A stretch of DNA of 64,000 bases from Plasmodium brasilianum (GCF_023973825.1 NC_090120.1:1017001-1081000), one strand, 5' to 3'. Numbered from the stretch's first letter, positions 44,720-57,560 are shown. Notes: a model not told the origin generated them from the sequence alone. Translations and numbers: made by a program.

Positions 44720-46929
44720 GACACTCCTGCGTGCAGCTCATCTGCCTCTTCGAAGAAGAGGTTATGGATAAGTGTTCATCATTTCCTTCTTCGCTTTTAT
44801 GTTGTTCATAATAATATAATAAATTTCCTCATAGTTGCTCGTGCCAAAAAAGTTTTTTAGTTTCTCTTCATTTAAATTGTCGTCTTGAAATAGGACGTGA
44901 ACTATGAAAAGGGAGTAGCAGAAAAGGGTATATATATACTAATATTTAAAAAAAAAAGGTAGGCTCCTGTATATATAATGGAGCACAAGTAAGGTATATT
45001 GATCTTTTATTTTGTTCTTTTTTAAATTATGTTATATTGTTTTAAAGCATTTATATCTTTTTATATCATTTTTTTTATCATTTATAGCATTCTTTATCAT
45101 TTTATGACATTTTTCCTATTTTTTACGATAATTTGTTATCTCGTGGGGACTAATCAATGTATCATTAAACTGTGTGTTGTGAACTGGCAATTTGGGTTTC
45201 TGTTCCCAAGGCAAAAGCTCTAATTCGCATACACATTTTAATATTGTCTTATCCCTGAAGGAAAATTGGAAATTGGGTGCTATAATATACGTCATAATAA
45301 TATACGTCATAATAATATACGTTATAATGTTATACAATATAATGAAATACGCTCTAATCATTTACAGTCATAATAATATTCGTCTAAATAATACACATTC
45401 TAGTAATGTACGTTTAATTATTATTATTATTTTTTTTTTTTTTTGAATTTTTCCTTGTTCCTCTTTTTACCTTTTTATAAAAATGATAATTAGAAAATGA
45501 GAGACAAAATCGGAAAGCAGAATGTAAAATCCTGCATGCAAATAATGAGAGTTGCCAAACCTACAGAGAAAAAATGGTGCACGTGTATATGCAAACATTT
45601 CGTTTGGCATTTTTGTTTGACTTTTCTTTTTCCCTTTCTTTTGCATTATCTTTTGACCTATATATTTTCCCTTTCCTTTAACTTATTTTTTTCTTTTCTT
45701 TTTTTTTTTTTTTCTCTATTAAAATATTACTCCTTTTCCGAGTTAAAGAAGAAAAATGAGGCTATAAACAAGGCGCAGTTGGTAAGGGTGAGGCACACAA
45801 TTAATGCCATTATTTTATTGCAAAAAGATACATGTTTAATTGAAGATGTTTCTGGGTGTTCTCTGAAATGTGCATATATGAGTGTGCCTTTCACTACAAT
45901 TAAGTTTATCAAAGCTACAATAAAAGCCTAGAAAAAAGTATATACAGATGAAAATATATATATGTACGTACATATGCGTACATATATACATGCATACATG
46001 TATGGGCTTATATGAGCACGTGCGCGTTTATATATACTAGTACATAGCCCATAGATCGCATGAAGTTAAAAAAAGTAAACTACTCAGAACAGAGCCTATA
46101 CAATGAAGTCATAATGAACTAATTATAAAATTTTCATATGAGTGTATTTTACTATTAATAAATAGTGCTTCAAAAAGTTTATGGAATTGCATAATTTTGA
46201 TCTTATGTTTTTCTCGTAGTGTTTTGTTTTAGATAAGTCTTCATATCTCTGAAAATGGGAATAGCATATGTCATACCAAATGAAGAGGAGAAATGTTAAA
46301 AGTAATATTGTAATAATTTTGCTTCACTATTTCATTATTTCGTTGGTACATATCAGGGTACAGGTTAAAAAAGACCTTACATATGTACATTCATTAGTCC
46401 ATACGTACATACATATACACATACATATATAGATGTATATATATGCACCCACATATACATGTATATCATCTTTGCTAGACGTAAAAGGCTACTCTTGCTT
46501 ACTTTGCCATTTTTGCAAATATGATCTTCAAATTTGTACCATGTTATGTATTTATTGTCGTTGTATGGTGCTACGAAAAATATGCCGTACACTGCATCGA
46601 AAGAAGGTACTGCCTTGAAAAATGAACCGTGCTCGGAAACATGTGCAAGTATGAATATATATATAATTGTTTTTATGTACTTGCATCTACGTTATCGTAC
46701 ATATGTACTCTTCTTTATACATCCGTAAATTTATATATACATCGATTTGTAAAATAATCCAAACGCATGTTATATACATAAAAAAAATTGACCGCGTTTT
46801 TCCTATTTTTTAAATGAAAAAACAAATTACCACGAATAAGGGCAGCATTAAGGAAATTAAAATATAAGCTCCGGTTGAACATAAGGCTATTAATATTCTT
46901 ATCCAGCTGTTAAACTTGTATGGATCCAT
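44375..46929 (-). CDS. Four-helix membrane protein, at least six exons, with an apparent frameshift
   Basis: Minus-strand exons in my model: 46831-46929, 46503-46631, 45731-45927, 45471-45560, 45127-45254, 44762-44901 (260 residues, all phases consistent). TM1 is in exon 1 (WIRILIALCSTGAYILISLML), a luminal loop in exon 2, TM2 and TM3 in exon 3 (AFIVALINLIVVKGTLIYAHF; IMALIVCLTLTNCALFIASFF), and TM4 in exon 4 (HYLHAGFYILLSDFVSHFLII). A cytosolic tail follows. The pattern of four to five helices with a His-containing fourth helix resembles FRAG1/DRAM/Sfk1-type proteins, but weakly. Exon 6 ends at TAA in the current frame. If one frame change is allowed around 44809-44824, the frame stays open through KSEEGNDEHLSITSSSKRQM to a donor at 44724. 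From there it joins in phase to 44375-44495 (HDTPQRTVRKFTTADPLYKF, ending PRML). So the gene is either damaged, polymorphic, or misread at that point. Confidence 0.65.
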
Positions 46930-48177
46930 TGTTTCGCGCGTACGTGTTCAAATAAAATGGACATCTACACTTGTACATGAGTGTACGTTCGGGCATTTAT
47001 ATATGCATTTGCATATTTGTGTACACATATATCATCAGGTTTACACAGAGAATTTCACATGTTCAGGCGCTCATATGCAGGTGTCAAAAATGAGGAAAAA
47101 ATGGTTTGTCATAATTTTGAAAATTTTATGTACATTTACGCAAAAAAAAGACAAATGTGTTCTTTTTTATTTTTGAGGAAAAGATTTTTTAAATCCATAA
47201 ATATAAATTTTTTGAACATCAAAAATTTTAACTAGAAAAAAAAAATAAAATAAAATAAAAACAAAGGAAACAAGAAGAAACAGGAAGAATCAAAAAAAAA
47301 AGCATATAATTTTTTAAGTTAAAAATGAGAGGCTTGACAAATAATTTTTTCTTTCATTTTAAAAATAACAACATCAACAATGCATTAAAAATGCAAAAAT
47401 AAGTGCAAATACGTTGTGTATTGCCGTTTTTTTCTTAATTTACTGCCATTTTATTTTTTATTTATTTATTTTTTTACTTTCTCATATTTATTTTATATTC
47501 TTTCTCTTCTTTATTTTTTCTTTTTTTTGTTTTCTATTTTTTCCTTTTTTTATTTTCAACTCTTTCAAGTTCAATTGCCCCCGATTTTCTAGCCATAAAT
47601 TGATAACGTTCAAACATGTTAGACAAAAAATAAATTTCTACGTTCGAAAATAGTTGAACATCCAAAGTTTTAGTTGTATAGTTTTATCATTTAATTTTTT
47701 TTTTTTTTTCATCATATTTGTTTTTCTATTTTTATCATTTTTTCATTGCAGCGAGAGCATATATACGTACATATGTATACATGTGTATGATAATATTCTT
47801 CTTATTTTTTAATTATGTTACACAATTATATTCTTTGTTGACAACAAATAACAAGGACACTCAACATTTTTAATTTCATAATACATTGTGAAAAAATTTT
47901 GGAAAAATAAAAATGCTAATTTTATTTTTCATAGTTCTCTGTTCAAACGGTTAGTGCGCAGGTTATTGAAGTAAAAATTGTGGAATGAAAGAAAGAAATA
48001 AAAAATTTCATCCTCCATTTTGTAGTTCAATTCGTTATATATGTTTGATCGATGTGTAAATTAAAGTATAACAATAATACTTCCTTTGTTCTACAGTTCT
48101 CTTATTCTCAGTTACAACATTTTTAACTACGTTCATACGTACATATTCTTACAAATATTTACAAATATTTATGCATA

Positions 48178-48360
48178 GACGTACACACATAAACACACAT
48201 ATACATACATCCATACATAAACACACATACATATACATCCATACATAAACACACATACATATACATCCATACATAAACACACATATACATACATCCATAC
48301 ATAAACACACATATGCATACATCCATACATAAACACACATATACATACATCCATACATGT
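48178..48360. repeat. 24-bp CACACATACATCCATACATAAA array
   Basis: Seven to eight copies of a 22-24-bp CA-rich unit with TATACA/CATACA variation. It yields open Cys/Val/Met/Tyr frames on the minus strand that are not genes. Confidence 0.85.
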
Positions 48361-48999
48361 ATATATACACAGATGGAATGGAAAAAAATGAGAAAAAATA
48401 TTTATGACTTCTGAGTTTACTGATTCATTTGCTAGATTAAAAAAGTTGCATGCACAAGTCATAATTTCCTAAAAGCTAGAAAAAAAAAAAAAAAATACAA
48501 ATACAAACGTGGTATAATGATTTAAAAACATTCATCTGTACTCATAATAGTTAAATTAGGCATATGTTATCACTCACAATTTAAACTATTTCAATGAAAA
48601 AAAGAGGGCCAAATAATATAAGCATTATAATGCAAGGCAACAACAACAACAACAAAAAAAAAGTATTATTTATTTCCAGTGAATATGTACGTAAGCCGAA
48701 AAACGTACACAAACGTTCGCTCATATGACGGGTGTACACCCACATGAGCAAGGATATGTATATATATATAACATGAATTGCCAAGGGGATACCATGTTGA
48801 TAAAAAATTAACGCAATTCCAATGGAAAAAAGACACAAAGTTCAAATAAATCCATAAAATGATATTATTGGACGAGGTAAAACGAAAATAAGTTATTCCC
48901 CTTTAAGGATATTCTCAAGAGAATAAAATAAAGTCCTCATAAAATGAACGAAAATAAGACAAATTCTTTAACGCCAATCCCTTATTACATGTATATTAA

Positions 49000-49534
49000 T
49001 TATTTAGATTTATATAAATGTAAGGCTAATCTTGCGCCTTTTTGAAAATTGTAGTAACCACAGATACCGATTTGTGTACTGAGGAAGAATTACAAGAACA
49101 TTTTATAAACATATTTATATAAGCAATTATATACGAAAAATTGCAAGGGGGAAAGGGGAAATAATAAATTAAAAAGCGCATATATTATTTTTTTTTTTTA
49201 ATATTTTTCATTTTTTTCGAATTTTTAATTTTTTTTCATATATTTCAAATTTTTCAAATTTTTAGTTTTTCTCGCATTTTTCGTTTTTTTCGTATTTTTC
49301 TTTTTTTTTTTTTGAGAAAGGTTAACATATAAAATGTAGAATGGAATAAAGATCACATGTATAGCGAAAAAAAAAAAAAAAAGCTTGAAAATTTCTTGTT
49401 AAATTTTGAAATTACCTGCAAAATATTTGAACCTTCTTATTCCTGTTTGAACATGCTTCACGAAAACAGTTGAAAATGAAATCTATAAATACCTGCACTG
49501 CAATTATATGTATAATTGTGCATATGGCAAGACC
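49000..49534 (-). CDS. Possible small two-exon gene overlapping the VPS41 promoter
   Basis: Two minus-strand blocks fit as exons: 49416-49534 (opening AICTIIHIIAVQVFIDFIFN, then a basic Cys-containing part; donor TTTGCAG|GTAATT) and 49000-49078 (acceptor TTCTTCCTCAG; TQIGICGYYNFQKGARLAL then a short Lys end and TAA). Phases agree (two bases plus one). No Met lies in the first block; an alternative start at 49523 in another frame, with a GTGAAG donor, also reaches the second block in phase. The function is unknown and the start undefined. On the + strand, 48944-49019 could also be read as a coding block, but the intron it would need is too short. Confidence 0.25.
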
Positions 49535-49590
49535 CTTGAAAAAAAAAAAAAAATTCGAAAATCTTCGCTCAGTGATCTCTATTTAGCGAA

Positions 49591-52090
49591 ATGATGAATT
49601 TTCGGAATTTCTTACTCCCCCTACATAGGCGAAAGCGACTCGAGGATGTGGATTTAAAAAGTTGTAAGAAAAAGAAGAAAAAAAAAAAATACATTCACAG
49701 ATGTTTAAATTTAAGAAAATTCAAAAAATATGACCAGTATAGAAATATGGAAATTTATTATCAGTACATAGATTTAAAGGAAATTTTAATAAACAATTGC
49801 TGCATGGATGTAGAAGATAAAAACAACGATAGTACTAGAAGTAAACGTGTTGCCAATTGCACTACTGCAACTGCTGTTGCTGCTATTAGTGCCACTACCG
49901 TGAACAATGGTGAAGTAGGTAAAGACGAGAACAACCCATGTAGCTGCGGAGATAACTTTACAACCCATGATTTTAAAGGCTGCTTCATCACAGGTCTACA
50001 TATTTACGAAAGTATTTTTTTAATTGCTTGTTCAGGTGGAATTGTAAGTATTTTTGATAAAAACTTTAACAATGTTATGAACAGAAAAGTTAGTAATACG
50101 CTTATAAAAGATTTGTCCATTAATAAAAAAAAAAATGCCATGTGTTTTATCGACAATTTGGATAACCTTTATCTTATTTATTTAAATATAACAAATGTAG
50201 TGAGAAGTTATAATTTAAATATGTGTAATAGTGACTGCATAAAAATCTGCAGCAATAATTATGAACGATCAGGTAATCAGAACGCAAAAGGTTATAATTT
50301 AAAAAAAGGTGTGGACGAAATTAATGGGTACCTAAATAAGGAAAAGTACATGAAATTAAATAAAAAAGAGAAAATTTTTACAAAAGCATTTTTTTATAAT
50401 GAGATTATTAGCTATAATATAAAATACTTAAACTGCAGCATAATAAATCCTTGCTTCGATAATTACCATAATAATAATATTTGCATATTATCATCAAATA
50501 AGGTAGTCTCTGTTATGTATATTTATGAATTTCACATAAACAACACAGTCATTTTTAAAGAGCGACAAATTTTAAATTTATATTGGCATAATTGTTATAT
50601 TTTCATATGTACACATTTTTCAGTTTTCGTCATAAACTTTTTTGATAAAACGAAAGTTGCTAATATTAATTTAACTTGTCCTCCTTCGGATTGTGGGATG
50701 GGGTTTTTGGCCATTCCACCGAACGAAGAATTTTGTAATGGTAAGAAAAGAGATAAAAATGAAGAGAAAAATGGTAGTGGTGATTGTATGTTATTATATG
50801 ATAGTGAAAATGTGAAGAAGGTATTTAACAGGATGTATAGCAGAACCAATGAAGGGGTAAATGGAAAGATAAGCGACATGAAGAGTGAAATGAAGTACAA
50901 CATGAGATACGGAATGGCAAGAGAAGGAACAGATGACGACTACTGCAGAAACAATGTACGGAATGATATAGATAAGCAAAATACTTTGGGTCAAAAAATA
51001 AGAGGAAATGATCATTTGATTCATATATGCGAAATTAAAAGAGATATATTTATAATTGCCAAGGAAAAAAATATTAAAATTATAAAAATAGAAAAAATAA
51101 ACGAAATTGAAAAAGTTCGTGTTATGAATGATTTTTCATTAGATAATTTTATAATAAGCATAAGTGCATATTACCACGACAGTATAGAAGCATTAAAGGA
51201 TCATACATTTTACATGTCAATAATAACCTTTAGTAGTAACTGCTCATTTGAGAAGGGGAAAAAAGTTAAAGGGTGGGGAACATGTCTAGAACATCTTATC
51301 TTAACAAATAATAATTACTTAATGTATAGAAGCAGCATCATTTTGGACAATACATTTTTGGGGTCTGGAGAAGGGCAAAAGATTTGCATTAACCATGAGG
51401 AAGGTACTCCTGTTATACATTATCATAACAATAATAATAATGATGATAGTAACAATAATAGCCACAGTTGTTATCTTATTGGCACTAAAAGCAGGAATGG
51501 GCATGATGAAAGTAGCGCTCGAGACTGCTGCGCAAGATACTTTAGTAACTGCAAATACATGACCAGGCTCCACCGTGAGCACATTTTCAATAACACTGAC
51601 CAGTTAAATATATATCAGTACAGTTATCTTCATAAAGAAATGCTAATTAATGGGATAAAAAAAAAAAGAAGAGATAAGAATGATACTAGAGTAAATGAAT
51701 CTGTGGTAAACGAATATACAGTAAACCAGTCTAGCTTCCTATACATATATGGTAATAACACCTTTTTGCAATTTCGGGCAAAAAGTGTAAAAGAATTCTT
51801 TTTTGAATATATCGTAAAAAATAGCAAAAATCGAAAGAACCTTTTTTTTATTTTAAATGAATTAAAGAGAAATGAAAAATATAGAAATGAATTATCTGAT
51901 ATTGGTTTACTATTAATACATTCTTGTTTTAAATATAAAAAATATTTCCTTGCTACAAAAATTGTTGCTACTTTGTATAAACATTTTCATAATAAAGATA
52001 AGGTTATCTATAATATCATAAAAATGTTTTTTCACCATAGAAAGTTATATATTCTTTCCCTCTATTACAGAAAACTAAAAGAATATGGAG

Positions 52091-52149
<59 letters not shown>

Positions 52150-55100
52150 CTCAAAAAATGTACCAGTAATAGTTCAATACTGCATAAAGTAAAAGGTAGT
52201 AGAAAAGGACAAATATTGTTATCACAAAAAATGAAAGTTAAGAGAAAAAAAAAAAAAAATATTAGGAGCATTTTGTATGTTCTTAATTACTTGATGACTA
52301 GGAAAAAAAAAAAAAAATTCGAAGGAATAAAACAACTTAGCAAAAAAAACACAGGAGCAAAATGTGATAAAAATAGTGAGAACTGTAAAAATTGTAAAAA
52401 TTGTAGAAATTGTAAAAATTGTAGAAATTGCAAAAATTGCAAAAATTGCAAAAATTGTAAAAATTGCGAAAATTGTAAAAATTGCGAAAATTGTAAAAAC
52501 TGCGAAAATTGTAAAAATTGCGAAAATTGTAAAAATTGCGAAAATTGTAAAATTTGTAAAAACAGTAGAAACAATAAAACAAAGAGTGATAAAGATAGTA
52601 AAGATAATCAAAACAGTAATATTCGTAAAAGTTGTAAAAATAGCAATATTGGTAAACATAAAAAAAAACAAATAAATAAAACTTGTGTGCAGAAAGAACA
52701 GAAAAAAAGTTTTTTCTTTTTCTTAACGAAAAATATATTTAACAGATTTCTAGTTTTTTTGTTATTCTCTGATGTTTATGAATTTCGAAAAAATTATGAA
52801 ACGTCATCTCCTGATGAGTTAAATGTTTATATGTTAAGTGAGCAAATAATATTTTACCTGAAGGACGATTTTTCCCTTATAAATAAAAAACTGACCACTC
52901 GCCATCATATATTGCCCCCCGCGTTGAGTAGAAATCAAAAAAAAAAAAAAAAAAAGGAAAAGGAAAAGGAAAAGAAGAGTCAGAATAAGAATAAGCCTTG
53001 TGAAAAAAAGGGAGAAAGCAATTGTAACTTAGGTAGAGATATCGGTAATAACAATTATGCGTGTGGAAGTAGCAGCCATAGCAGTAGCTGCAGCAACCAT
53101 AGAAGCGACGCAACGGGTGATGATCTTACAGTCCTAAGAAGGAAAAAGAGCAGCGCAGAAAAACAAATCGTTTTAGATATTTTCCTTGATATTCTTTTTA
53201 AGTTCAACATATTCATCCCACGTGTATACTCACGCAACGTACGATTATGCAGCAGTAACAGTAAAAAAAAGAATAATTTTACGTGGTGCATTAATAATAC
53301 AACAGCAAGTAATACACAAGCAAATAGCAGCGAAGCGAGTAATAGTAAAAAATGCACACAAAAAAAAAATATTATTGTTAACAACATTTCCAAGGAGAAG
53401 AAGAACAAATGTACAGAAAAAATAAACAAATCCTTGGAGCAGAAATATTACTATGACCATATTACTGACAGTGTATTCACTTCTTTCTCGATGAGTCCTG
53501 AAAATCACCCACAGCATCATCATGAATATAACAATAAAAGAAAGAAAAGTAGCTTAAACATGAAGACGTCGAATGAAGAAAAAATAGATTATTATCATAG
53601 TGGGCTTGAAGAGGATATGGCAAAAAAAAAGAAAAAAGAGGAAAGGGATAAATTGGTTAGTGAAAGGGGTAACTGGACGAGTGAAACGAATAACGGAGCG
53701 AATGAAGTGGATAACTGTACAAGTGAAAGGGGTAAATTTGAAAAAAGTAAGTCTGACCATTATAAAAACAACGTTATAATAGTAGAAAATAGAAAAAGAG
53801 AAAAAAAAAAAAAAAAAAAAAAATACTTTCCGGATAATGATAACAACCATGTGATACTGTGTGATATGGTTAGGAGTAAAGGAACAAAAAGGTGCAGTTT
53901 TAAAAATGACAAGATTACTACTTTTAAGAGCATTAAGAATGATTACTTTTCGAATGATTACTTTGCGAATGATTACTTTTCGAATGATTACTTTTCGAAT
54001 GATTACTTTTCGAATGATTACTTTGCGAATGATTACTTTGCGAATGATTACTTTTCGAATAAGTGTTTTCCAATGAACAGGGATTTTGCAAATGACAGCT
54101 CTGCAAATAATCTCGCCTTTTTTGATAAAGAATGTAATAACATAAAGAAGGTAGAGATAATAAGAATGTTACTTCATATGAAGAAAAAAAATGTATTTGA
54201 TTACTTAAATCAGTGTAGTTTACAAGTACTTAGAGAAATAACTGATACTAGTGTAATATTATTGTGTAAAATAAGCTTAAAAAAAGCTGTTAAATTATTA
54301 GTTCTTAGATATGTAAATGAAAAAGGTATTTATGAATACTTTTTTAATCCAAATGATATGATAATAAAATTAAAAAAAGAACCTTTTTTTTTGTATAAAT
54401 ATGTAAAAAAAATAAAAGATATAAAACATTTAAGTAAGCATATTAACTTATTTGTATTTTTAATATTCATCTTTGAACCGACATTATTAATGCATTACAT
54501 AAACAAGTATTACGCCTATATTAGCTTTAAGGTTGTTCTATTCTTAATTTCCTTTTTCAATCTCCTCTATTCAAATAACAGTAGTTTGCTCGAGGGGGGA
54601 AACAGCAACAAGTTGGAGTATAGTTGTAACGGAGCTCATAAGGGGGAGAACGAGGGCCACACAGTAAAGACATTATCGGGAGGGCAAAGAGTTGTGCACA
54701 TTGAGGCACAAGCAAAAAGAATAGAAGAAACAAACGAAACGGAGAAAGAAAAAAGAAAAGAAGAGGCAAGCAGGATGGAAGAATCAAACCAAACAGACCG
54801 TGGAGATAACGTACCTTACAACAGTGGTGCAAATTTGAAAACAGGGACAGCTGCTAAATGTCGGCTAATTTATTTTAAGAATGAATATGTTATGTTACTG
54901 TACAAGTATTTATTACATGAGCATGTGAAAAAGGAAAAAATGATGAATCTATTTGATCTGATAAAAGAAGAGTCCAAGTATTGCAAAAATGATTTTAACT
55001 TCTTTCTCCATGTAAAAGCATTTATATATGTAATCTTTGGTTATATTAATAGAGGGTTAAATATATATATAAAAATGAACAATTATGCAGAAATATATTA

Positions 55101-56970
55101 TATTATGACATGTTACAATATAACCATTAGTGAAGATATTAAGAAGAAAGTATATGAATACATGGCTTCAACAGATTGTGCTACTACCAAAAGAAATGTA
55201 CAACACATAAAATTAAATAAAAAATGGTGTAATAATAATATACATATGGCACAAGGAGATTCAACAAATGTAATACATAGTAGTACTAGTAGAAACACTT
55301 TAATTGATGATGATATATACGTTAACTCCCCATATCGAAGTACTATCAGTCTATGCAGACATAGACAAAATGAATTCAGTGATGTTCGTCCTAGGAGCAG
55401 TCAACGTATCGACAGTTACATAAATACCAGAAGTAATGCTAAAAGAATGGATGGAGCGGAGGGAAAAGAAATTAATATCCCGTATTGCCTTGCGCTACAA
55501 GCGAAGAACTTTCGATTGAAGACAAATCGAAAAATTAAAAAAAATAAAGGAAAATTTAGAGGAAGTTCTGAAGTCAACATGAAAGGCAACTTCGACGGTA
55601 ACACTTATGGTTTTAAAAAAGTAGTTTGTCCAATGAAGAATAATAATGACAGGTCAGGTGAGCTCAACACGAGTGATCACAACACGAGTGATCACAACAC
55701 GAATGATCACAACACAAATGATCACAACACGAGTGATCACAACACGAATGATCACAACACAAGTGATCACAACACAAGTGAGCTTTACCATAATAGCTCT
55801 ATGAAGAATAAATGGCAAAAGGAAGCAGTTGAAAAGATAGATGATGACATAGCAAAACAGAGAAGTCCAGTTCCAAAAAGTGCGCATACGAGCGTGAACA
55901 AGAAGGAATATGATGAAACAGTGGATAATAACAGAAACAGAGGCAGGTCTTATGACTGTATAGAGTCGTATGTACACAAATTTGTAAAGAGTGATATCTT
56001 AGATAAGGAAATTATGTATCAGTTGTATTATGAAAAAAATAAGGAGAATGACAAAAAAGGCAAAAATTATTTAGTTGATATTAATAATTATGGGAAAAAG
56101 CAAAATGAAGGAAAAAAAAAAAATAAAAATAAAAATAGCAAAAATGAAAATAATAAAAATAATAAAACAAATCAATATAAAAATAATAAAACAAATCAAT
56201 GTAAAAATGATAAAACAAATCAATATAAAAATAATAAAAAAAATCAATATAAAAATAATAAAAATAAAAACAAAACTCACACCTACAAGAACTACATAAC
56301 GTACAATAATTATTATCTATCGTTTTGGAAAAAAACAGAGAAACTAAATGCATTTAAGGAAAACGTAATTAAGAGCTATTTAGTTCATAACATAAATTAT
56401 GACATATATTATGACATGAATTACATGATGCTGATTAACTTACTACAGGAATTATTTTATAAAAACGATCTTTGTGAAAACTACAACAACATATTAGTTA
56501 GCGAAAAAACAGAGACATTTAACTTTTTTAAGGAAATAAAAAAAAGAGGTTATGCTATATATAATGGAAAGATTAAAAAAGAAATTAAAAATAACGACTT
56601 AAAATTATTAGACATCAATGATTATTATTTTTTAAATGATAATTCAAGAGAAGCAGATATGTTATTACCATATATAAAGGACAATAATAATTCTGAAAAT
56701 ACCAAGAAGGACATATTTCATATTCAAAAACATCTGCCAGCTAACCATTTTTTATATGATCAAGTTTATAATAACAGCCCGTATATTTCAAACTTTTCCT
56801 CCTTTTGCTCCCTTTGCTTAAATAACATATATCATGATTCTAATGCGTTCAATGAAGAAAAAGAAATTAAAAATAATGTTATCGTTTTTTTTTTTTGTAA
56901 TCATCTTTACCATTTGAAATGTTTAAAAGATAAGAATCTCCTTTGCGGGGTTTGCGAAACGTGCGATTAG
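49591..56970 (+). CDS. VPS41-like HOPS tethering subunit with C-terminal RING
   Basis: A 2459-residue single-exon protein. The N-terminal 700 residues contain short beta segments with a beta-propeller feel (FITGLHIYESIFLIACSGGI, then VSIFDKNF and AMCFIDNLDNLYLIYL). After about residue 740 an alpha-solenoid typical of clathrin heavy-chain repeats appears (DIGLLLIHSCFKYKKYFLAT; FNFFLHVKAFIYVIFGYINR), broken by very long low-complexity inserts. The extreme C-terminus is a RING-H2-type finger: FCSLC, FFFCNHLYHLKC and CGVCETC (C2...C-H-H-C...C2). Propeller, solenoid and terminal RING together are the architecture of VPS41 (and VPS8/11/18), subunits that tether late endosomal and lysosome-like membranes. 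In malaria parasites this would serve traffic to the food vacuole or apical organelles. VPS41 is preferred because the RING sits at the very end; VPS8 is the main alternative. Inserts include poly-Lys, KNC, NDYFS, HNTSD and KNNKTNQY repeats. Confidence 0.6.
52091..52147 (+). repeat. 57-A homopolymer encoding poly-Lys
   Basis: An uninterrupted run of 57 A inside the VPS41-like gene, read as 19 Lys codons. The frame is open on both sides, so the length is in phase in this assembly. Confidence 0.9.
52378..52560 (+). repeat. 9-bp coding repeat giving a Cys-every-third-residue array
   Basis: Twenty consecutive triplets of Lys/Arg/Glu-Asn(-Ile)-Cys, coded as AAA/AGA/GAA-AAT-TGT/TGC. The second half alternates Lys-Asn-Cys and Glu-Asn-Cys, an 18-bp higher-order unit. 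It is flanked by Lys/Asn/Ser-rich sequence. Confidence 0.9.
53936..54060 (+). repeat. 15-bp coding repeat (Asn-Asp-Tyr-Phe-Ser/Ala)
   Basis: Eight copies of AATGATTACTTTTCG or AATGATTACTTTGCG, all in frame, translated NDYFS or NDYFA. Confidence 0.9.
55663..55785 (+). repeat. 15-bp coding repeat (His-Asn-Thr-Ser/Asn-Asp)
   Basis: Eight copies of CACAACACGAGTGAT with Ser/Asn alternation, in frame within the hydrophilic insert before the final helical part of the VPS41-like protein. Confidence 0.9.
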
Positions 56971-57130
56971 AGGTGTTTCCATTTTTCTGCTTTACGACCA
57001 TTTATTGGTTTTATTTTATTTTTTTTTTTTTATTAACTGCATTAGTGTAATTTCTTGCCATTTTGTATTTGTTTTGCATTTTATAATTTCATTTCTCTCC
57101 TTCGCTTCTTCTACCTTTCTACATATTTCT

Positions 57131-57169
<39 letters not shown>

Positions 57170-57299
57170 ATGTTAATTTATCCTTCACGTTGCGTTAATT
57201 CCCCTGAGGAGAAAAAATTAATTTCGCCTTACTATTTCGTCATACTACATCAGCTTATTACTATGTTTCTTTACATTTTCTGATAACCCTATCTTATTA

Positions 57300-57560
57300 C
57301 TTTGTCTGATTACCGTGTCTTAATACTTTGTCCTATTACTTTGTCCTATTACTTTGTCCTATTACTTTGTCCTATTACTTTATTTCATTACTTTATTTCA
57401 TTACTTTATTTCATTACTTTATTTCATTACTTTATTTCATTACTTTATTTCATTACTTTATTTCATTACTTTATTTCATTACTTTATCTTATTACTTTAT
57501 CTTATTACTTTATCTTATTACTTTGTCTTGTTACTTTGTCTTGTTACATCATCTTACCGT
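57300..57560. repeat. 13-bp TTTATTTCATTAC minisatellite
   Basis: About 18 to 20 copies of ACTTTATTTCATT with a TTTGTCCTATT variant at the start and TTATCTTATT at the end. A 13-bp stop-free unit leaves all three + strand frames open; none is a gene. Confidence 0.9.

Larger units (their letters stand above)
46930..49590. other. Intergenic region between two divergent genes
   Basis: This contains a CACACATACATCCATACATAAA array (48178-48360), poly(T)-rich stretches around 47440-47570 and 49190-49315, and the small candidate exons described in the next entries. No full gene is convincing. Confidence 0.55.

Noticed and set aside
45497..45931. Plus-strand 144-codon frame
   Set aside because: Antisense to exons 3 and 4 of the four-helix protein, which explain the sequence better by splice phase and membrane pattern.
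48581..48838. Minus-strand 85-codon frame with hydrophobic C-terminus
   Set aside because: Starts at TTG, includes TA and TTG microsatellites, and has no exon partners.
48944..49122. Plus-strand small gene (NKTNSLTPIPYYMYINYLDL joined to TDLCTEEELQEHF)
   Set aside because: The required intron would be 35-44 bp, too short, and the antisense reading has a better acceptor and phase.
52222..52671. Minus-strand Phe/Ile/Thr frame opposite the KNC repeat
   Set aside because: Shadow of the 9-bp coding repeat of the VPS41-like gene.
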